Shown here piece after piece: positions 24,801 through 33,643 of a DNA stretch of 64,000 bases. The stretch comes from Anaerolineaceae bacterium (GTDB lineage Bacteria > Chloroflexota > Anaerolineae > Anaerolineales > Anaerolineaceae): NCBI GenBank assembly GCA_017417055.1, contig JAFPZX010000187.1, positions 1 to 64,000 on the forward strand, in the 5' to 3' direction. Made by a program: the position numbers and the translations under genes. How positions within the stretch are numbered: the stretch's first letter is position 1; the number at the start of each line of letters is the position of its first letter. The notes beneath the pieces are model-generated. The model was not told the DNA's origin and made no database searches. It saw only the letters and a program-made list of their open reading frames with translations.

Positions 24801-24849
24801 CGGGGACGGTTCTCATGAGGCGTTTGCGCCGAATGGAACTGTTCTCTCG
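24801..24849. repeat. GGGGAC-family hairpin closing cassette copy 1
   Basis: ACGGTTC pairs with GAACTGT, enclosing an inner GGCG-TTT-CGCC-like stem. Matching copy at 59904-59953 within cassette copy 2. Confidence 0.75.
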
Positions 24850-24930
24850 ATTTCTCTGAAAGAGTGTTTATCCTTACGATGAATGAGGAAAATCCATATG
24901 AACAATAGATGCACGCTTAATTGGACTGCG

Positions 24931-25000
24931 CGCCGCACATAGGGACAGGCACACGTGTGCCGGCTGCGCGGCACAAGCGTGCCTGTCCCTATGTGCGGCG
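24931..25000. repeat. Large palindrome: 22-bp perfect inverted repeat
   Basis: The 22 bases at 24931-24952 are perfectly complementary to 24979-25000. The 26-base loop itself contains GTGCCG...CGGCAC. It lies between the convergent cassette gene and the ThrE-type exporter genes. No T-tract follows on either strand. The inner GACAGGC/GCCTGTC resembles the GGGGAC family. Confidence 0.85.
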
Positions 25001-25003
25001 TGG

Positions 25004-25447
25004 TTAAGATAGTTTCTGTCTTCGCTGGGCAAGCGCGGAGACGAATGTCAGGACGATCATGGAGCCCAGAACAATGCTGATCGTGTCCTCCGCCAACATA
25101 CTGCCGTATTTCATGAAGACTTCATGATTATCCGTCACAAAGCCCCGCATGCAGTAATACAGATGACTCCCGGGGATCAGCGGGATAATGGACGGCGTAT
25201 AGATCACCGAAACCGGCATCTTCACCACCCGGGCGCCGATTTCCGAATAAACGGTAACGCCCAGCGCGGCAATCATCATGGCCAGCGCGTGGGATTCCCA
25301 GATTTTCTCAGCGCCGAGATAAAAGACCCAACTCAAAGCCCCGCCAAGGAACGCGACAGGCAGATGTTTGGGACGGATGTGAAAGATCATGGCGAACCCG
25401 ATCCCGGCAAAACCGGCGGAAAGAATCTGAAGCAGCTCCTGACTCAT
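25004..25447 (-). CDS. Threonine/serine exporter, C-terminal-type subunit (YjjB/ThrE_2-like)
   Basis: Membrane protein of 147 residues with about four helices, matching the second half of ThrE or E. coli YjjB: MIFHIRPKHLPVAFLGGALSWVFYL, VYSEIGARVVKMPVSVIYTPSIIPLIPGSHLYYCM (about 66-101), then a last helix. It overlaps the preceding gene (ATGA, 25444-25447), as is common for split ThrE pairs, and should assemble with it to export small neutral amino acids or organic acids. Confidence 0.85.
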   Translation of the reverse strand: MSQELLQILSAGFAGIGFAMIFHIRPKHLPVAFLGGALSWVFYLGAEKIWESHALAMMIAALGVTVYSEIGARVVKMPVSVIYTPSIIPLIPGSHLYYCMRGFVTDNHEVFMKYGSMLAEDTISIVLGSMIVLTFVSALAQRRQKLS

Positions 25448-26205
25448 AAGAACCTCCCCATCAGCGCCCAGACAGCCACATAACCAATAGCGATCGAAAG
25501 CGCCCGCAGCACCGCGTCAAACATCGAAAGCACTCCGCTGATGGTATCCCCCATCACCATGTCATGAATCGAGTTGCAGAATGCCAGTCCCGGAATCAGC
25601 AGCATAATGTCGCCAATGATGACCATATCACTGTTCAGTCCCGGGAATATCCGCTGCCCGATCAGGGCACAAAAGGTCAAAATTGCGGATAGGATAATAT
25701 TATCCACCATCTTGTTATCATTAAAGCTGTTCAGCCGCACCTTCACCCAACGCAGCAGCAGCGCAATCGGAACCGAAAACAGCATATCCTGCCAGGTCCC
25801 GCCGAAAAACAACGTAAAGGAAGCCGCGGATAAAGCATACGCGAAATAAATCATGAACGGAGAATAGGGAAACGTTTTCTGAATCTGTTCCATTTCCGTT
25901 TCGATCACCTTCAAGTCCGTCATTCCGGAGCAGATCTTGCGGGAGAGATTATTCACCTCCGAGACCTTGTTGAGATCCGTATCAATTCGGGTGATCCTGC
26001 GTGCCTGCGTTACCACATCATCATCAGGCGTGGTAACGGTCAGGATTATACTGGAATTGATAGCATGGACCTGGCAGCTGCGGAAATCAAAAGCTTTGCC
26101 AAGGCGCATGATAGTATCCTCAACCCGGTTCACATCAGCGCCGTTTGTCAGCAGCACTTCACCAATATCCAAAATACACGCAATTTTTTCGTTATCCTCT
26201 GTCAT
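25444..26205 (-). CDS. Threonine/serine exporter, N-terminal-type subunit (YjjP/ThrE-like)
   Basis: Membrane protein of 253 residues. A soluble N-terminal domain (GEVLLTNGADVNRVEDTIMRLGKAFD, about 16-41, then HAINSSIILTVTTPDD) precedes about five helices (FPYSPFMIYFAYALSAASFTLFFGGTWQDM; IGDIMLLIPGLAFCNSIHDMVMGDTISGVLSMFDAVL). This is the YjjP/ThrE N-terminal family. The start ATG shares one base with the stop of the upstream acetyltransferase gene (TAATG). Confidence 0.87.
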   Translation of the reverse strand: MTEDNEKIACILDIGEVLLTNGADVNRVEDTIMRLGKAFDFRSCQVHAINSSIILTVTTPDDDVVTQARRITRIDTDLNKVSEVNNLSRKICSGMTDLKVIETEMEQIQKTFPYSPFMIYFAYALSAASFTLFFGGTWQDMLFSVPIALLLRWVKVRLNSFNDNKMVDNIILSAILTFCALIGQRIFPGLNSDMVIIGDIMLLIPGLAFCNSIHDMVMGDTISGVLSMFDAVLRALSIAIGYVAVWALMGRFL

Positions 26206-26750
26206 TAATGGATCCCCTGTTTTTCACACCAGTTCTCACGGCTGATCACATTTACATGACCGATTCGGATTTCATTCATCAACGGCACCGGAACTTCCTG
26301 AGACGTATGATGGTAAACCATTCCAAGTTTTTCCTGCACCCGTTTCGAACGCAGATTTCCATCGTAATAGCCTGCCCAAACCTTTTTCATACCCAGGTCC
26401 TCAAAGGCATGGCGTAAAATCTCATTGCCTGCTTCCGTCATAATCCCCTGCCCCCAATAAGGCACACCAAGCCAGTAACCGATCTCGCATTCATCATCTT
26501 TCTCGGTCAAATTGGTTTTGTCATCCAGCTTCAGGCTGATGCAGCCAACCGGCAGTCCGGTTTTCTTCAAAACAATCGCATAAGTTTCGGGCACAGCCAG
26601 TACCTTGCTAATAATCTCCCGGCTGTTTTCAACACCGGTATGAGGCGGCCATCCGGCAATCGGGCCTACTTGGGGATCACTTGCATATAAAAACAGTGTC
26701 TCAGCATCTGATTCTTTCCATTCACGCAGTAATAATCTTTCCGTTTCCAT
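26205..26750 (-). CDS. GNAT acetyltransferase (RimJ/RimL-like)
   Basis: A 181-residue cytoplasmic N-acetyltransferase. It starts METERLLLREWKESDAETLFLYASDP, the normal opening of the RimJ/RimL group. It has the acetyl-CoA motif EIGYWLGVPYWGQGIMTEAGNEILRHAFEDLGMKKV (about 88-123; pattern Q/R-x-x-G-x-G/A) and the late NLRSKRVQEKLGMVY. Acceptor unknown: ribosomal protein, amine or drug. First gene of the unit with the split ThrE exporter. Confidence 0.88.
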   Translation of the reverse strand: METERLLLREWKESDAETLFLYASDPQVGPIAGWPPHTGVENSREIISKVLAVPETYAIVLKKTGLPVGCISLKLDDKTNLTEKDDECEIGYWLGVPYWGQGIMTEAGNEILRHAFEDLGMKKVWAGYYDGNLRSKRVQEKLGMVYHHTSQEVPVPLMNEIRIGHVNVISRENWCEKQGIH

Positions 26751-26823
26751 GCAATCATTACTCCTTTCCTTACGATTTGATTATAATATAGCATGATTTT
26801 TTTCTGCGAAAGAAGGCGCAAAA

Positions 26824-27903
26824 ATGAACGTAGCAATTTCCTGGATCCTCGCAATTTTCGCCCTTATTGGCGGCATCGACTGCCTGATCGGCAATAAATT
26901 AGGGCTCGGCAGCAAATTTGAACGGGCGCTTGCCCTGATGGGACCGATGGCAACCTCCATCACCGGCGTCATCGTGATGGTTCCCATCCTCTCCTGGGCT
27001 CTGAAACACACAATCGTCCCCCTGTTCGCGCTCGTCGGATTTGATCCCGGTGTCTTCGGCGGATTGATACCGATCGACTGGGGCGGCTTTTTTCTTGCCC
27101 GGGATTTGGCGGTCGATCCCCGTCACGGTCTTTTCGGCGGCGTCAACGTTGCCGGGACCTTCGGCACAGCCCTGAGCTTTGCCGTACCGCTGGGAATGCG
27201 CGTGCTGAAAGACAAGGAAAAACAGGACGCCTTCGCACGTGGTATCCTGGAAGGGCTTGTAATTCTCCCCATCAGCCTGGTTCTCGGTGGACTTGTGGCC
27301 GGACTGGGTATTGGGGAAATTCTCTGGCACAGTCTGCCGATCCTGATTCTTTCCGCGCTGGTTTTGTTCGGCATCTGGAAGAACCTGCCGCTGATGGTCC
27401 GCATCTTCACGGTCTTTTCTCAAATTCTGCGCGCAATCGGTATTATTGGGATCACCGTCGGCGCGTTCCAGCAAATGGCCGGCGTCACCCTCATTCCGGG
27501 GATCACACCTATCCTTGACGCGTTCCGCATCATCGCCATGATCACCGTCACGATGCTCGGCTGTCTGCCGCTCTCGGAATTTCTGACGAGGCTGCTGCGC
27601 AAACCGCTGGAAAAACTTGCCGTCAAAGTCCGCACGTCACCGGAAGCACTTTCTGATCCCATCATGACACTGGCGAGCGGAACCGCGGGAATCATTGCTT
27701 TGCAGGATTTCGATCCGCGCGGTATCGAATTGAATGCCGCGTTTGTGGTCTATGCTGTTTCGGCCCTTTCCGCACAGCTTTCATTTATCCTGAACAATGC
27801 GCCGGATTACACCACACCTTACATGGTCACAAAATTTTCCGGTGCCTTTCTTGCGCTGTTCTTTTCTATCTGGATGATGAACCGTCGTGAAAATAAGAAA
27901 TAA
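26824..27903 (+). CDS. Ethanolamine permease-like protein (EutH family)
   Basis: Membrane protein of 359 residues with about ten helices. EutH features: WILAIFALIGGIDCLIGNKLGLGSKFERALALMGPMATSI at the start, VFGGLIPIDWGGFFLARDLA, and HGLFGGVNVAGTFGTALSFAVPLGM. EutH imports ethanolamine across the cytoplasmic membrane at low supply. No other eut gene is visible nearby, so its substrate here is inferred from the family only. The final codons (ENKK, stop TAA) already lie in a heptamer array. Confidence 0.85.
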   Translation: MNVAISWILAIFALIGGIDCLIGNKLGLGSKFERALALMGPMATSITGVIVMVPILSWALKHTIVPLFALVGFDPGVFGGLIPIDWGGFFLARDLAVDPRHGLFGGVNVAGTFGTALSFAVPLGMRVLKDKEKQDAFARGILEGLVILPISLVLGGLVAGLGIGEILWHSLPILILSALVLFGIWKNLPLMVRIFTVFSQILRAIGIIGITVGAFQQMAGVTLIPGITPILDAFRIIAMITVTMLGCLPLSEFLTRLLRKPLEKLAVKVRTSPEALSDPIMTLASGTAGIIALQDFDPRGIELNAAFVVYAVSALSAQLSFILNNAPDYTTPYMVTKFSGAFLALFFSIWMMNRRENKK

Positions 27904-27923
27904 GAGATAAGAAATAAGAAATG
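27889..27923 (+). repeat. Heptanucleotide tandem array overlapping the end of eutH-like gene
   Basis: GAAAATA, AGAAATA, AGAGATA, AGAAATA, AGAAATG. The array starts inside the last codons and includes the TAA stop (27901-27903). Confidence 0.8.
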
Positions 27924-28034
27924 GGTTATAATCATAAGAATGTTATATGGGAACAATGATTAATTCCTTTTCAGATAGAAAAAAGAGCAATTAATCTGTG
28001 TTGCCATAAGAATTTGTGTTTACGGAGATTTACG

Positions 28035-29171
28035 ATGGTCGAAATTCGTCTTGTCGATACTGAGAATAAAAAACAGGTCAAAGAATTTGTACAATTTCAC
28101 TATGATTTGTATAAAAACTGCCCGCAGTGGGTTCCGCCGTTCCGCAACGATATTGAAGTGATGCTGAACAAAAAGAAACATCCGTTCTACGAACATTCTG
28201 ACGCAAGTTTCTATACGGCATGGAAAGATGGGAAAATGGTCGGACGCACCGCGGTACTAAACAACACAGCCTATAACGAATTTCACAAACAAAACAGCGG
28301 TGACATATTTCTCTTCGACGCCATAGATGACCAGGAAGTTGCCAACGCACTTTTTGACGCGGCTGCAAAATGGGCCCGCAGCAAAGGTCTGAACAAACTC
28401 AAAGGCCCCAAAGGCTTTTCCCTCTTTGATGGATACGGTGTTTTAATCGAGGGCTTTGACAAGCGTCAATCCATGAATTTTTCCTGCTATAACTACCCTT
28501 ACTATCAGAAACTATACGAAAATTACGGCTTTTACAAAATCAATGAATACGTCACGATGCAGGCAGAGGTAAGCAAATTCCAATTACCGGAAAAAGTCTA
28601 CAAAGTAGCAGAGATCGTAAAGAAACGCGGGAAATTGAAGATCAAAACCTATTCCAACAAAGCCGAAATCCGCAGAGATGCCGCTAAAATCGCTCAGATG
28701 TATTTTGACTCTTTCAAAAACAACTGGGAATATTTCCCGATGACACAGCGCGAATTTGACTTTTTCGTAGAAAATGTTTTGACTTTTGTCGTTCCGGGCC
28801 TGCTGCGCTTCATCACCGATGAAACAGACGAAATAGTCGGCTTCCTCGTCAACTTCCCGGACATTTCCGCAGCCATGCAGCGCCACAACGGGTCTTTATA
28901 CAATCCGTTATTGCTCATCGACATGCTGTTAGAATTGAAAAAGACCCATTACTGCGCGTTAAACGGTCTTGGGCTGCTCGAAAAATATCATAAGAGCGGC
29001 GGTAATGCCTTGCTTTACTGCTCCATGATGGATATCATGAAAGAATATCCACAATTTGAATATGTGGAAGCCGTGCAAATGGCAGAAACAGCCCATGAAG
29101 TTCAGCAGGAAATGGCAACGCTCGGTCTCGAACCGATCAAGCGCCACCGTGTTTATGAGGTAGCGATCTGA
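28035..29171 (+). CDS. GNAT-superfamily protein (YghO-like)
   Basis: A 378-residue cytoplasmic protein resembling YghO-type acyltransferases: FVQFHYDLYKNCPQWVPPFRNDIEVMLNKKKHPFYEHSD near the N-terminus, GRTAVLNNTAYNEFH, then KGLNKLKGPKGFSLFDGYGVLIEGFD, and a second acyltransferase-like half (DEIVGFLVNFPDISAAMQ). The start at 28035 has CGGAGA upstream; an in-frame ATG at 28014 lacks one. Substrate unknown. It is followed seven bases later by a membrane glycosyltransferase-like gene, suggesting co-transcription. Confidence 0.72.
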   Translation: MVEIRLVDTENKKQVKEFVQFHYDLYKNCPQWVPPFRNDIEVMLNKKKHPFYEHSDASFYTAWKDGKMVGRTAVLNNTAYNEFHKQNSGDIFLFDAIDDQEVANALFDAAAKWARSKGLNKLKGPKGFSLFDGYGVLIEGFDKRQSMNFSCYNYPYYQKLYENYGFYKINEYVTMQAEVSKFQLPEKVYKVAEIVKKRGKLKIKTYSNKAEIRRDAAKIAQMYFDSFKNNWEYFPMTQREFDFFVENVLTFVVPGLLRFITDETDEIVGFLVNFPDISAAMQRHNGSLYNPLLLIDMLLELKKTHYCALNGLGLLEKYHKSGGNALLYCSMMDIMKEYPQFEYVEAVQMAETAHEVQQEMATLGLEPIKRHRVYEVAI

Positions 29172-29178
29172 GAGAGCA

Positions 29179-30396
29179 ATGAACGTCTCTCCGCTTCGAA
29201 AATTGTTTGCTTTCAAGCCGTCAATGCTGCTGATTGGCATAGCGGCTGCTGTTGTGTTGATCGTACCCAACATTTTGTTTACGACCAACACAAACTATGG
29301 AAGCAGCTTTTACAGCTACTGGCTCACCGGGCGTGTATTGTTCGCTCAGGGGCAGAACCCTTACGCTGATGAATTATTTGAGCAGGTAAAGGCAAGATAC
29401 CCGGAAGATCACAATACAAGCGGTTTTTCACTGCCGCTGTATGCGATCCTTCCGGTTTTGCCTTTTTCCTTCATCAACAACTTCACCGCGGCACTGATTC
29501 TCTGGCGAATCTTTTTACAGGCAGCTTTGATTTTTGGCGGGTTTCGTCTGCTTCGCGCCTTCCGCATACAAAACCGGCTGACCCCGGGAGCTGTTTGTGC
29601 CGCGATACTGGTTCTCAATTATTATGGCATCTCCGCCCTGGTCGATGGTGATATTTCGATTCTTGCCATCGCTTTTTTTCTGATCGGGATGGCTGCACTT
29701 CAGGAAGGTGAAGCGGAACTTTGCGGCATTATGTTCGCTTTTTCAACGATAAAGTGTTCACTCACCTTGCTTCCGGTGTTCTGGGTTTGTCTTTGGGCTA
29801 TATCCCACCGCGGCGGCGGCATTATTGCAGCCTGGACCGGAATGGTCTTTGTCCTGCTATTTCTAATCGGTATGCTGTTCCAGACGGACTGGTTTATGCT
29901 GTACCTTCGCTCTATCGTTTATTACATCAAATATATGAACCCAATAAACCTCTCCCGTTTACTGGAAAACTGGCAGCCGGAATTGGGCGGAAGGATCGGC
30001 TGGGCTGTTTCAGGCATATTTATTGCTCTAATAATCATAGAATGGATCATCAACGCCAGAAAAGACATCAACGCGTTGGAATGGGTCCTGGCATTGACGC
30101 TCTGTGCCGGCTTTCTTGTGGGCATACCGAATATCGGGAAACATCTGTTTATTCTGTGGATCCCTTCTATATACGCAATCGACAAGATGCAGCTGCGCTG
30201 GGAAAACAAAGGCAAAATTTACGGATTCATATTTACAGCAGTTTATTTTATTCTGCCATGGGCTTTGCAGCTGTTTGTATTTCCGGATTGGAAAAATCCA
30301 ATCAGCAACCTGAACATTATCGGGCCGTTACTCCTGACATTTTTATTGTATTGGAACCGCTGGTGGATCATAGACACATTTATTGACCAATATTGA
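29179..30396 (+). CDS. Membrane glycosyltransferase-like protein (GT87/DUF2029-like)
   Basis: Polytopic membrane protein of 405 residues, about ten helices. It has the GT87-type pattern: YGSSFYSYWLTGRVLFAQGQNPYADELFEQV after the first helix, GFSLPLYAILPVLPFSFI, ALVDGDISILAIAFFLIGMAAL and STIKCSLTLLPVFWVCLWAI. This family includes polyprenyl-phosphate-dependent mannosyl- and arabinosyl-transferases. The Asp/Glu in the first outer loop would be the catalytic candidate. Probably acts in envelope glycan or glycolipid assembly. Confidence 0.65.
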   Translation: MNVSPLRKLFAFKPSMLLIGIAAAVVLIVPNILFTTNTNYGSSFYSYWLTGRVLFAQGQNPYADELFEQVKARYPEDHNTSGFSLPLYAILPVLPFSFINNFTAALILWRIFLQAALIFGGFRLLRAFRIQNRLTPGAVCAAILVLNYYGISALVDGDISILAIAFFLIGMAALQEGEAELCGIMFAFSTIKCSLTLLPVFWVCLWAISHRGGGIIAAWTGMVFVLLFLIGMLFQTDWFMLYLRSIVYYIKYMNPINLSRLLENWQPELGGRIGWAVSGIFIALIIIEWIINARKDINALEWVLALTLCAGFLVGIPNIGKHLFILWIPSIYAIDKMQLRWENKGKIYGFIFTAVYFILPWALQLFVFPDWKNPISNLNIIGPLLLTFLLYWNRWWIIDTFIDQY

Positions 30397-30446
30397 AATC
30401 CTTCAAAATAATATATGACTTTATACAAAGGAACCATATTTACTTT

Positions 30447-31883
30447 ATGAAAAAACTGATCACTATACTTTCCTTCCTGATAACTCTTTTCATTACGTCA
30501 GGAACCTCCGCACAGGAACAGACCGCTGAAACATACCGGCGGCTTTATGCGGTTTCTGCCCCATATCTGACCATAACGGATGATATTTCATTCTCTTCTC
30601 TGAAGTGCTTTTGGGATGGATCTTGTCCTATTCTCGACGATGGAGCGGACGGAATTTCCAATATGCTCGTCTCGGAAGAGGAATTGCCGTCGCTGATATC
30701 CATTTTCGGCAGCGAACCGGTCAAAAGACATATCCGCGTTCTTCCCAAATCAGATCTGTACACAGACGACAATCTGTCTGAAGCATGGATGATCATCCCC
30801 TTTGAAGATATCGAGCCACGAAGGAAAATCATCACAATTGATGAAGCAGACATTTTATTCAATCAATTTGACCCGGATACCTGGCCGCTCACTGCGGTTA
30901 TCGGCGATATCACCGAAGACACTGATATAACCACACTCCCCATCAGCAACCGCGACGCATCAAAGCTGACTAATGTTGTCCTTACCGGCGTAACTGCTAT
31001 GGTACGCGGTACGGCAGCATATATGGATCTTGATCCGCTTTATCCTGCATCTCAAATCCGTGAACCGCTGATTGCCGCGGATATTCTTCACATCAATAAT
31101 GAGGTCCCTTTTGCTGAAAAATGTGACATTACAACACATTACGCCGGTTTGGTCTTTTGCAGCAGACCTTCCTATATGGCATTACTGGATGATATCGGTA
31201 CAGATATTATCGAGCTCGACGGCGATCATTTCCAGGACCATGGCGAGGATCCTGTACTGCTTACGCTTGACATGTACGATGAGGCAGGTATCCCCTATTA
31301 TGGCGGTGGTCATAATAAACAGGAAGCCCAGCAGCCTGTGCTGATATCGCATAATGGGAACCATTTCGCCTTTCTGGGATGCAACGCTAAGGAAATCGGT
31401 TACGCAACCGCTTCCGACACGCGTCCCGGAGCTGTTCATTGCGATATTGATCTGATGACACAGCAAATCAGAGAACTGAGCAAGCAGGGAATTATTCCTA
31501 TTGTAACATTCCAGCATCTTGAGGTTTTCCAGGTAAAGCCGATTGACCAGGTAAGAGCTGATTTCGAGGCCGTACGGGATGCAGGTGCTGTAATTGTCAG
31601 CGGATCCCAATCTCATATTCCCATGGAATTTGATGTTTCCAGTGTAAATTTCGTTCATTACGGTCTTGGGAATCTGTTCTTTGACCAGGCATTTTTCCTC
31701 CCGGAAACTGCAGAAGCCTTTATAGACCGTCACATTTTCTATAACGGCAGATATATCAATACGGAATTACTGACGATCCGCTTTACCAATAACGCACTCA
31801 GCCAATATATGGACCCCGGTGACAGGGCACAGCTGCTGGAACGGATTTTCAAAATTTCGGAAGTCGCAGGTCTGAGCAAATGA
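30447..31883 (+). CDS. Secreted CapA-like (PGA_cap) metallophosphatase-fold protein
   Basis: Exported protein of 478 residues; signal peptide MKKLITILSFLITLFITSGTSAQ. C-terminal half is a CapA/PgsA-type domain: VVLTGVTAMVRG (domain entry), IVTFQHLEVFQVKPIDQVRADFEAVRDAGAVIVSGSQSHIPMEF (about 370-415) and FVHYGLGNLFFDQ. CapA proteins take part in poly-gamma-glutamate or capsule synthesis. The usual first metal-site motif is altered (TGVTAM rather than a GD-type motif) and the second site has QHLE, so catalysis is uncertain. The start at 30447 begins the signal peptide, although AAAGGA is 13 bases away; an upstream ATG at 30393 overlaps the preceding gene. Ends in an ATGA overlap with elp3. Confidence 0.72.
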   Translation: MKKLITILSFLITLFITSGTSAQEQTAETYRRLYAVSAPYLTITDDISFSSLKCFWDGSCPILDDGADGISNMLVSEEELPSLISIFGSEPVKRHIRVLPKSDLYTDDNLSEAWMIIPFEDIEPRRKIITIDEADILFNQFDPDTWPLTAVIGDITEDTDITTLPISNRDASKLTNVVLTGVTAMVRGTAAYMDLDPLYPASQIREPLIAADILHINNEVPFAEKCDITTHYAGLVFCSRPSYMALLDDIGTDIIELDGDHFQDHGEDPVLLTLDMYDEAGIPYYGGGHNKQEAQQPVLISHNGNHFAFLGCNAKEIGYATASDTRPGAVHCDIDLMTQQIRELSKQGIIPIVTFQHLEVFQVKPIDQVRADFEAVRDAGAVIVSGSQSHIPMEFDVSSVNFVHYGLGNLFFDQAFFLPETAEAFIDRHIFYNGRYINTELLTIRFTNNALSQYMDPGDRAQLLERIFKISEVAGLSK

Positions 31884-33553
31884 TCGATCCGTCAGATCCC
31901 TCTTATTACAAGACCCGCAGCGTTGATGAATGGAAAGCATCCCGCCGCGATGCCCCGGAAGATATCGCGGAAGCGAAAAAATTGCTTCTTATGATCAAAG
32001 ACGGGACAGATGTCTTTAAAGTTATCCGGAAAAACCCTTTGCCAGGCAGAGGGAATATTTCAAAATATACGCTGGTATTAGCATACCATCAAATGGTAGA
32101 AGCCGGGGAACTTGCTGAAGACCCTGAACTTCTGGCGAAAATCCGTATGAAACCCAGCCGCACACTTTCCGGCGTGACAACAGTCACTGTGCTGACGGCA
32201 CCCTGGCCTTGTCCAGGGAACTGTATCTTCTGTCCAACAGACGAGCGAATGCCGAAAAGCTATCTGCCGGATGAACCCGGAGCAGCACGCGCTTTTCAAA
32301 ATAATTTTGATCCATGGCTTCAGGTGTCCTCAAGAATTTCCTCTTATGAAGCGGTCGGCCATCCAACCGATAAGATCGAACTGTTGATTCTCGGCGGATC
32401 CTGGACAAGCTATCCATGGGAATACCAGCAGCAGTTTGTACAGCGCTGTTTTGATGCCATGAACGGCACTGAATCCGAATCACTTCAGCAGGCACAGCAA
32501 ATCAATGAAACCGCTTCACATCGGAATGTCGGTCTGGTGATCGAAACAAGACCGGACCTTTTGGATGCGGAAACTTTACGCAAACTGCGTATTTTGGGTG
32601 TTACAAAAATTCAGCTTGGTATCCAGAGCATGAACGATGAAATTCTTACCTTGAACCGGCGCAGCCTTACGCAAAATGAAGCTCTTCACCGTGTTGCTTT
32701 GGCAAGAGCGGCTGGATTCAAGATTGTACTTCACTGGATGCCAAACCTGCTCGGAGCCACACCGGAAAGCGACCGGGAGGATTTCAAACACTTCTGGCAG
32801 TCTCCGGAAGAGGGATATGGTTACTGTCCGGATGAGTTAAAGATTTATCCCACTCAGCTTTTACAGGGAACCGATCTTTACACAGAATGGGAAAACGGGA
32901 ATTATACGCCGTATGATATGGACACACTGGTTCATCTATTGGCTGATATTAAGCCGACGATCCAACCCTATTGCCGCGTGAACCGTGTCATTCGCGACAT
33001 ACCTTCTCACCATGTTGTAGCCGGGAATACCCGTTCCAGCCTCCGGATGGATATACAGGAACTGATGAAGGCGAACGGTACTTTTTGCAAATGCATCCGC
33101 TGCAGGGAAATCCGCGGGCAGAAAGTTCGTCCGGAAGAGCTGATTTTGAATGATTTCCAATATCACGCGGCCTTTGCCAAAGAACATTTTCTGCAATATG
33201 TAACCGAAAATGATAAACTCGCCGGTTATCTGCGTCTTTCGATCCCTGATGCCCCCACTGCTGCACCGATTGAGGAAATTCGGGACTGCGCATTGATTCG
33301 CGAAGTGCACATCTATGGGCAGAGCCTTCCGGTTGGGACAGAACAAACCGGCGCCGCACAGCATATCGGTTTGGGAAGCCGACTTATTGAAGAAGCCTGC
33401 CAAATCGCGAAAGAAAATGGATTTAAACGGATTGCTGTAATTGCCGCGATAGGAACCAGACAGTATTATGAATCAAGAGGTTTTTCACGAGGCGAACATT
33501 ATTTGATTCGAAATCTTGATAATTCTGAAGAGAACAGCAGTTCTGTATTATAA
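31880..33553 (+). CDS. elp3: Elp3-family radical SAM/acetyltransferase, tRNA U34 modification
   Basis: A 557-residue enzyme. Radical SAM cluster motif CPGNCIFCP (about residues 111-119; pattern CxxxCxxC), followed by SYLPDEPGAARAFQNNFDP. Internal conserved text: LLILGGSWTSYPWEYQQQFV, LVIETRPDLLDAETLRKLRILGVTKIQLGIQSMND, VVAGNTRSSLRMDIQELM, and a Zn/Cys cluster CKCIRCREIRG. A GNAT domain lies at the C-terminus (GAAQHIGLGSRLIEEACQIAKENGFKRIAVIAAIGTRQYYESRGF). Elp3 adds a carboxymethyl-type group to wobble uridine of tRNA. Bacterial single-subunit Elp3 is known from Dehalococcoides, also Chloroflexota. It overlaps the previous gene by four bases. Confidence 0.95.
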   Translation: MIDPSDPSYYKTRSVDEWKASRRDAPEDIAEAKKLLLMIKDGTDVFKVIRKNPLPGRGNISKYTLVLAYHQMVEAGELAEDPELLAKIRMKPSRTLSGVTTVTVLTAPWPCPGNCIFCPTDERMPKSYLPDEPGAARAFQNNFDPWLQVSSRISSYEAVGHPTDKIELLILGGSWTSYPWEYQQQFVQRCFDAMNGTESESLQQAQQINETASHRNVGLVIETRPDLLDAETLRKLRILGVTKIQLGIQSMNDEILTLNRRSLTQNEALHRVALARAAGFKIVLHWMPNLLGATPESDREDFKHFWQSPEEGYGYCPDELKIYPTQLLQGTDLYTEWENGNYTPYDMDTLVHLLADIKPTIQPYCRVNRVIRDIPSHHVVAGNTRSSLRMDIQELMKANGTFCKCIRCREIRGQKVRPEELILNDFQYHAAFAKEHFLQYVTENDKLAGYLRLSIPDAPTAAPIEEIRDCALIREVHIYGQSLPVGTEQTGAAQHIGLGSRLIEEACQIAKENGFKRIAVIAAIGTRQYYESRGFSRGEHYLIRNLDNSEENSSSVL

Positions 33554-33643
33554 TCAGATAACAGACAGATAATTTCACTGGAATCATATTTTTTGTTCAC
33601 ACCGGTGAGAGAATTACTACTTACAGGATAAATGGAGAGAGAA

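Larger units (their letters stand above)
23467..24849 (+). repeat. Dispersed cassette, copy 1 (promoter, ORF, heptamers, two hairpins)
   Basis: This 1.38-kb unit recurs inverted at 59904-61290. Shared parts in order: CCTTGACTTTTA promoter, -10 box ATATATAATCAAT, a UTR ending in AATAGAAAGGAG or ATAGAAAGGAG, a ~393-codon gene, four heptamers, a GCC(G/A)AATC-GGTT-GATTTCGGC-type hairpin, and the hairpin from GGGGACGGTTCTCATGAGG to GGAACTGT(T/C)CTCTCG. Similarity fades outside these limits. Confidence 0.85.
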
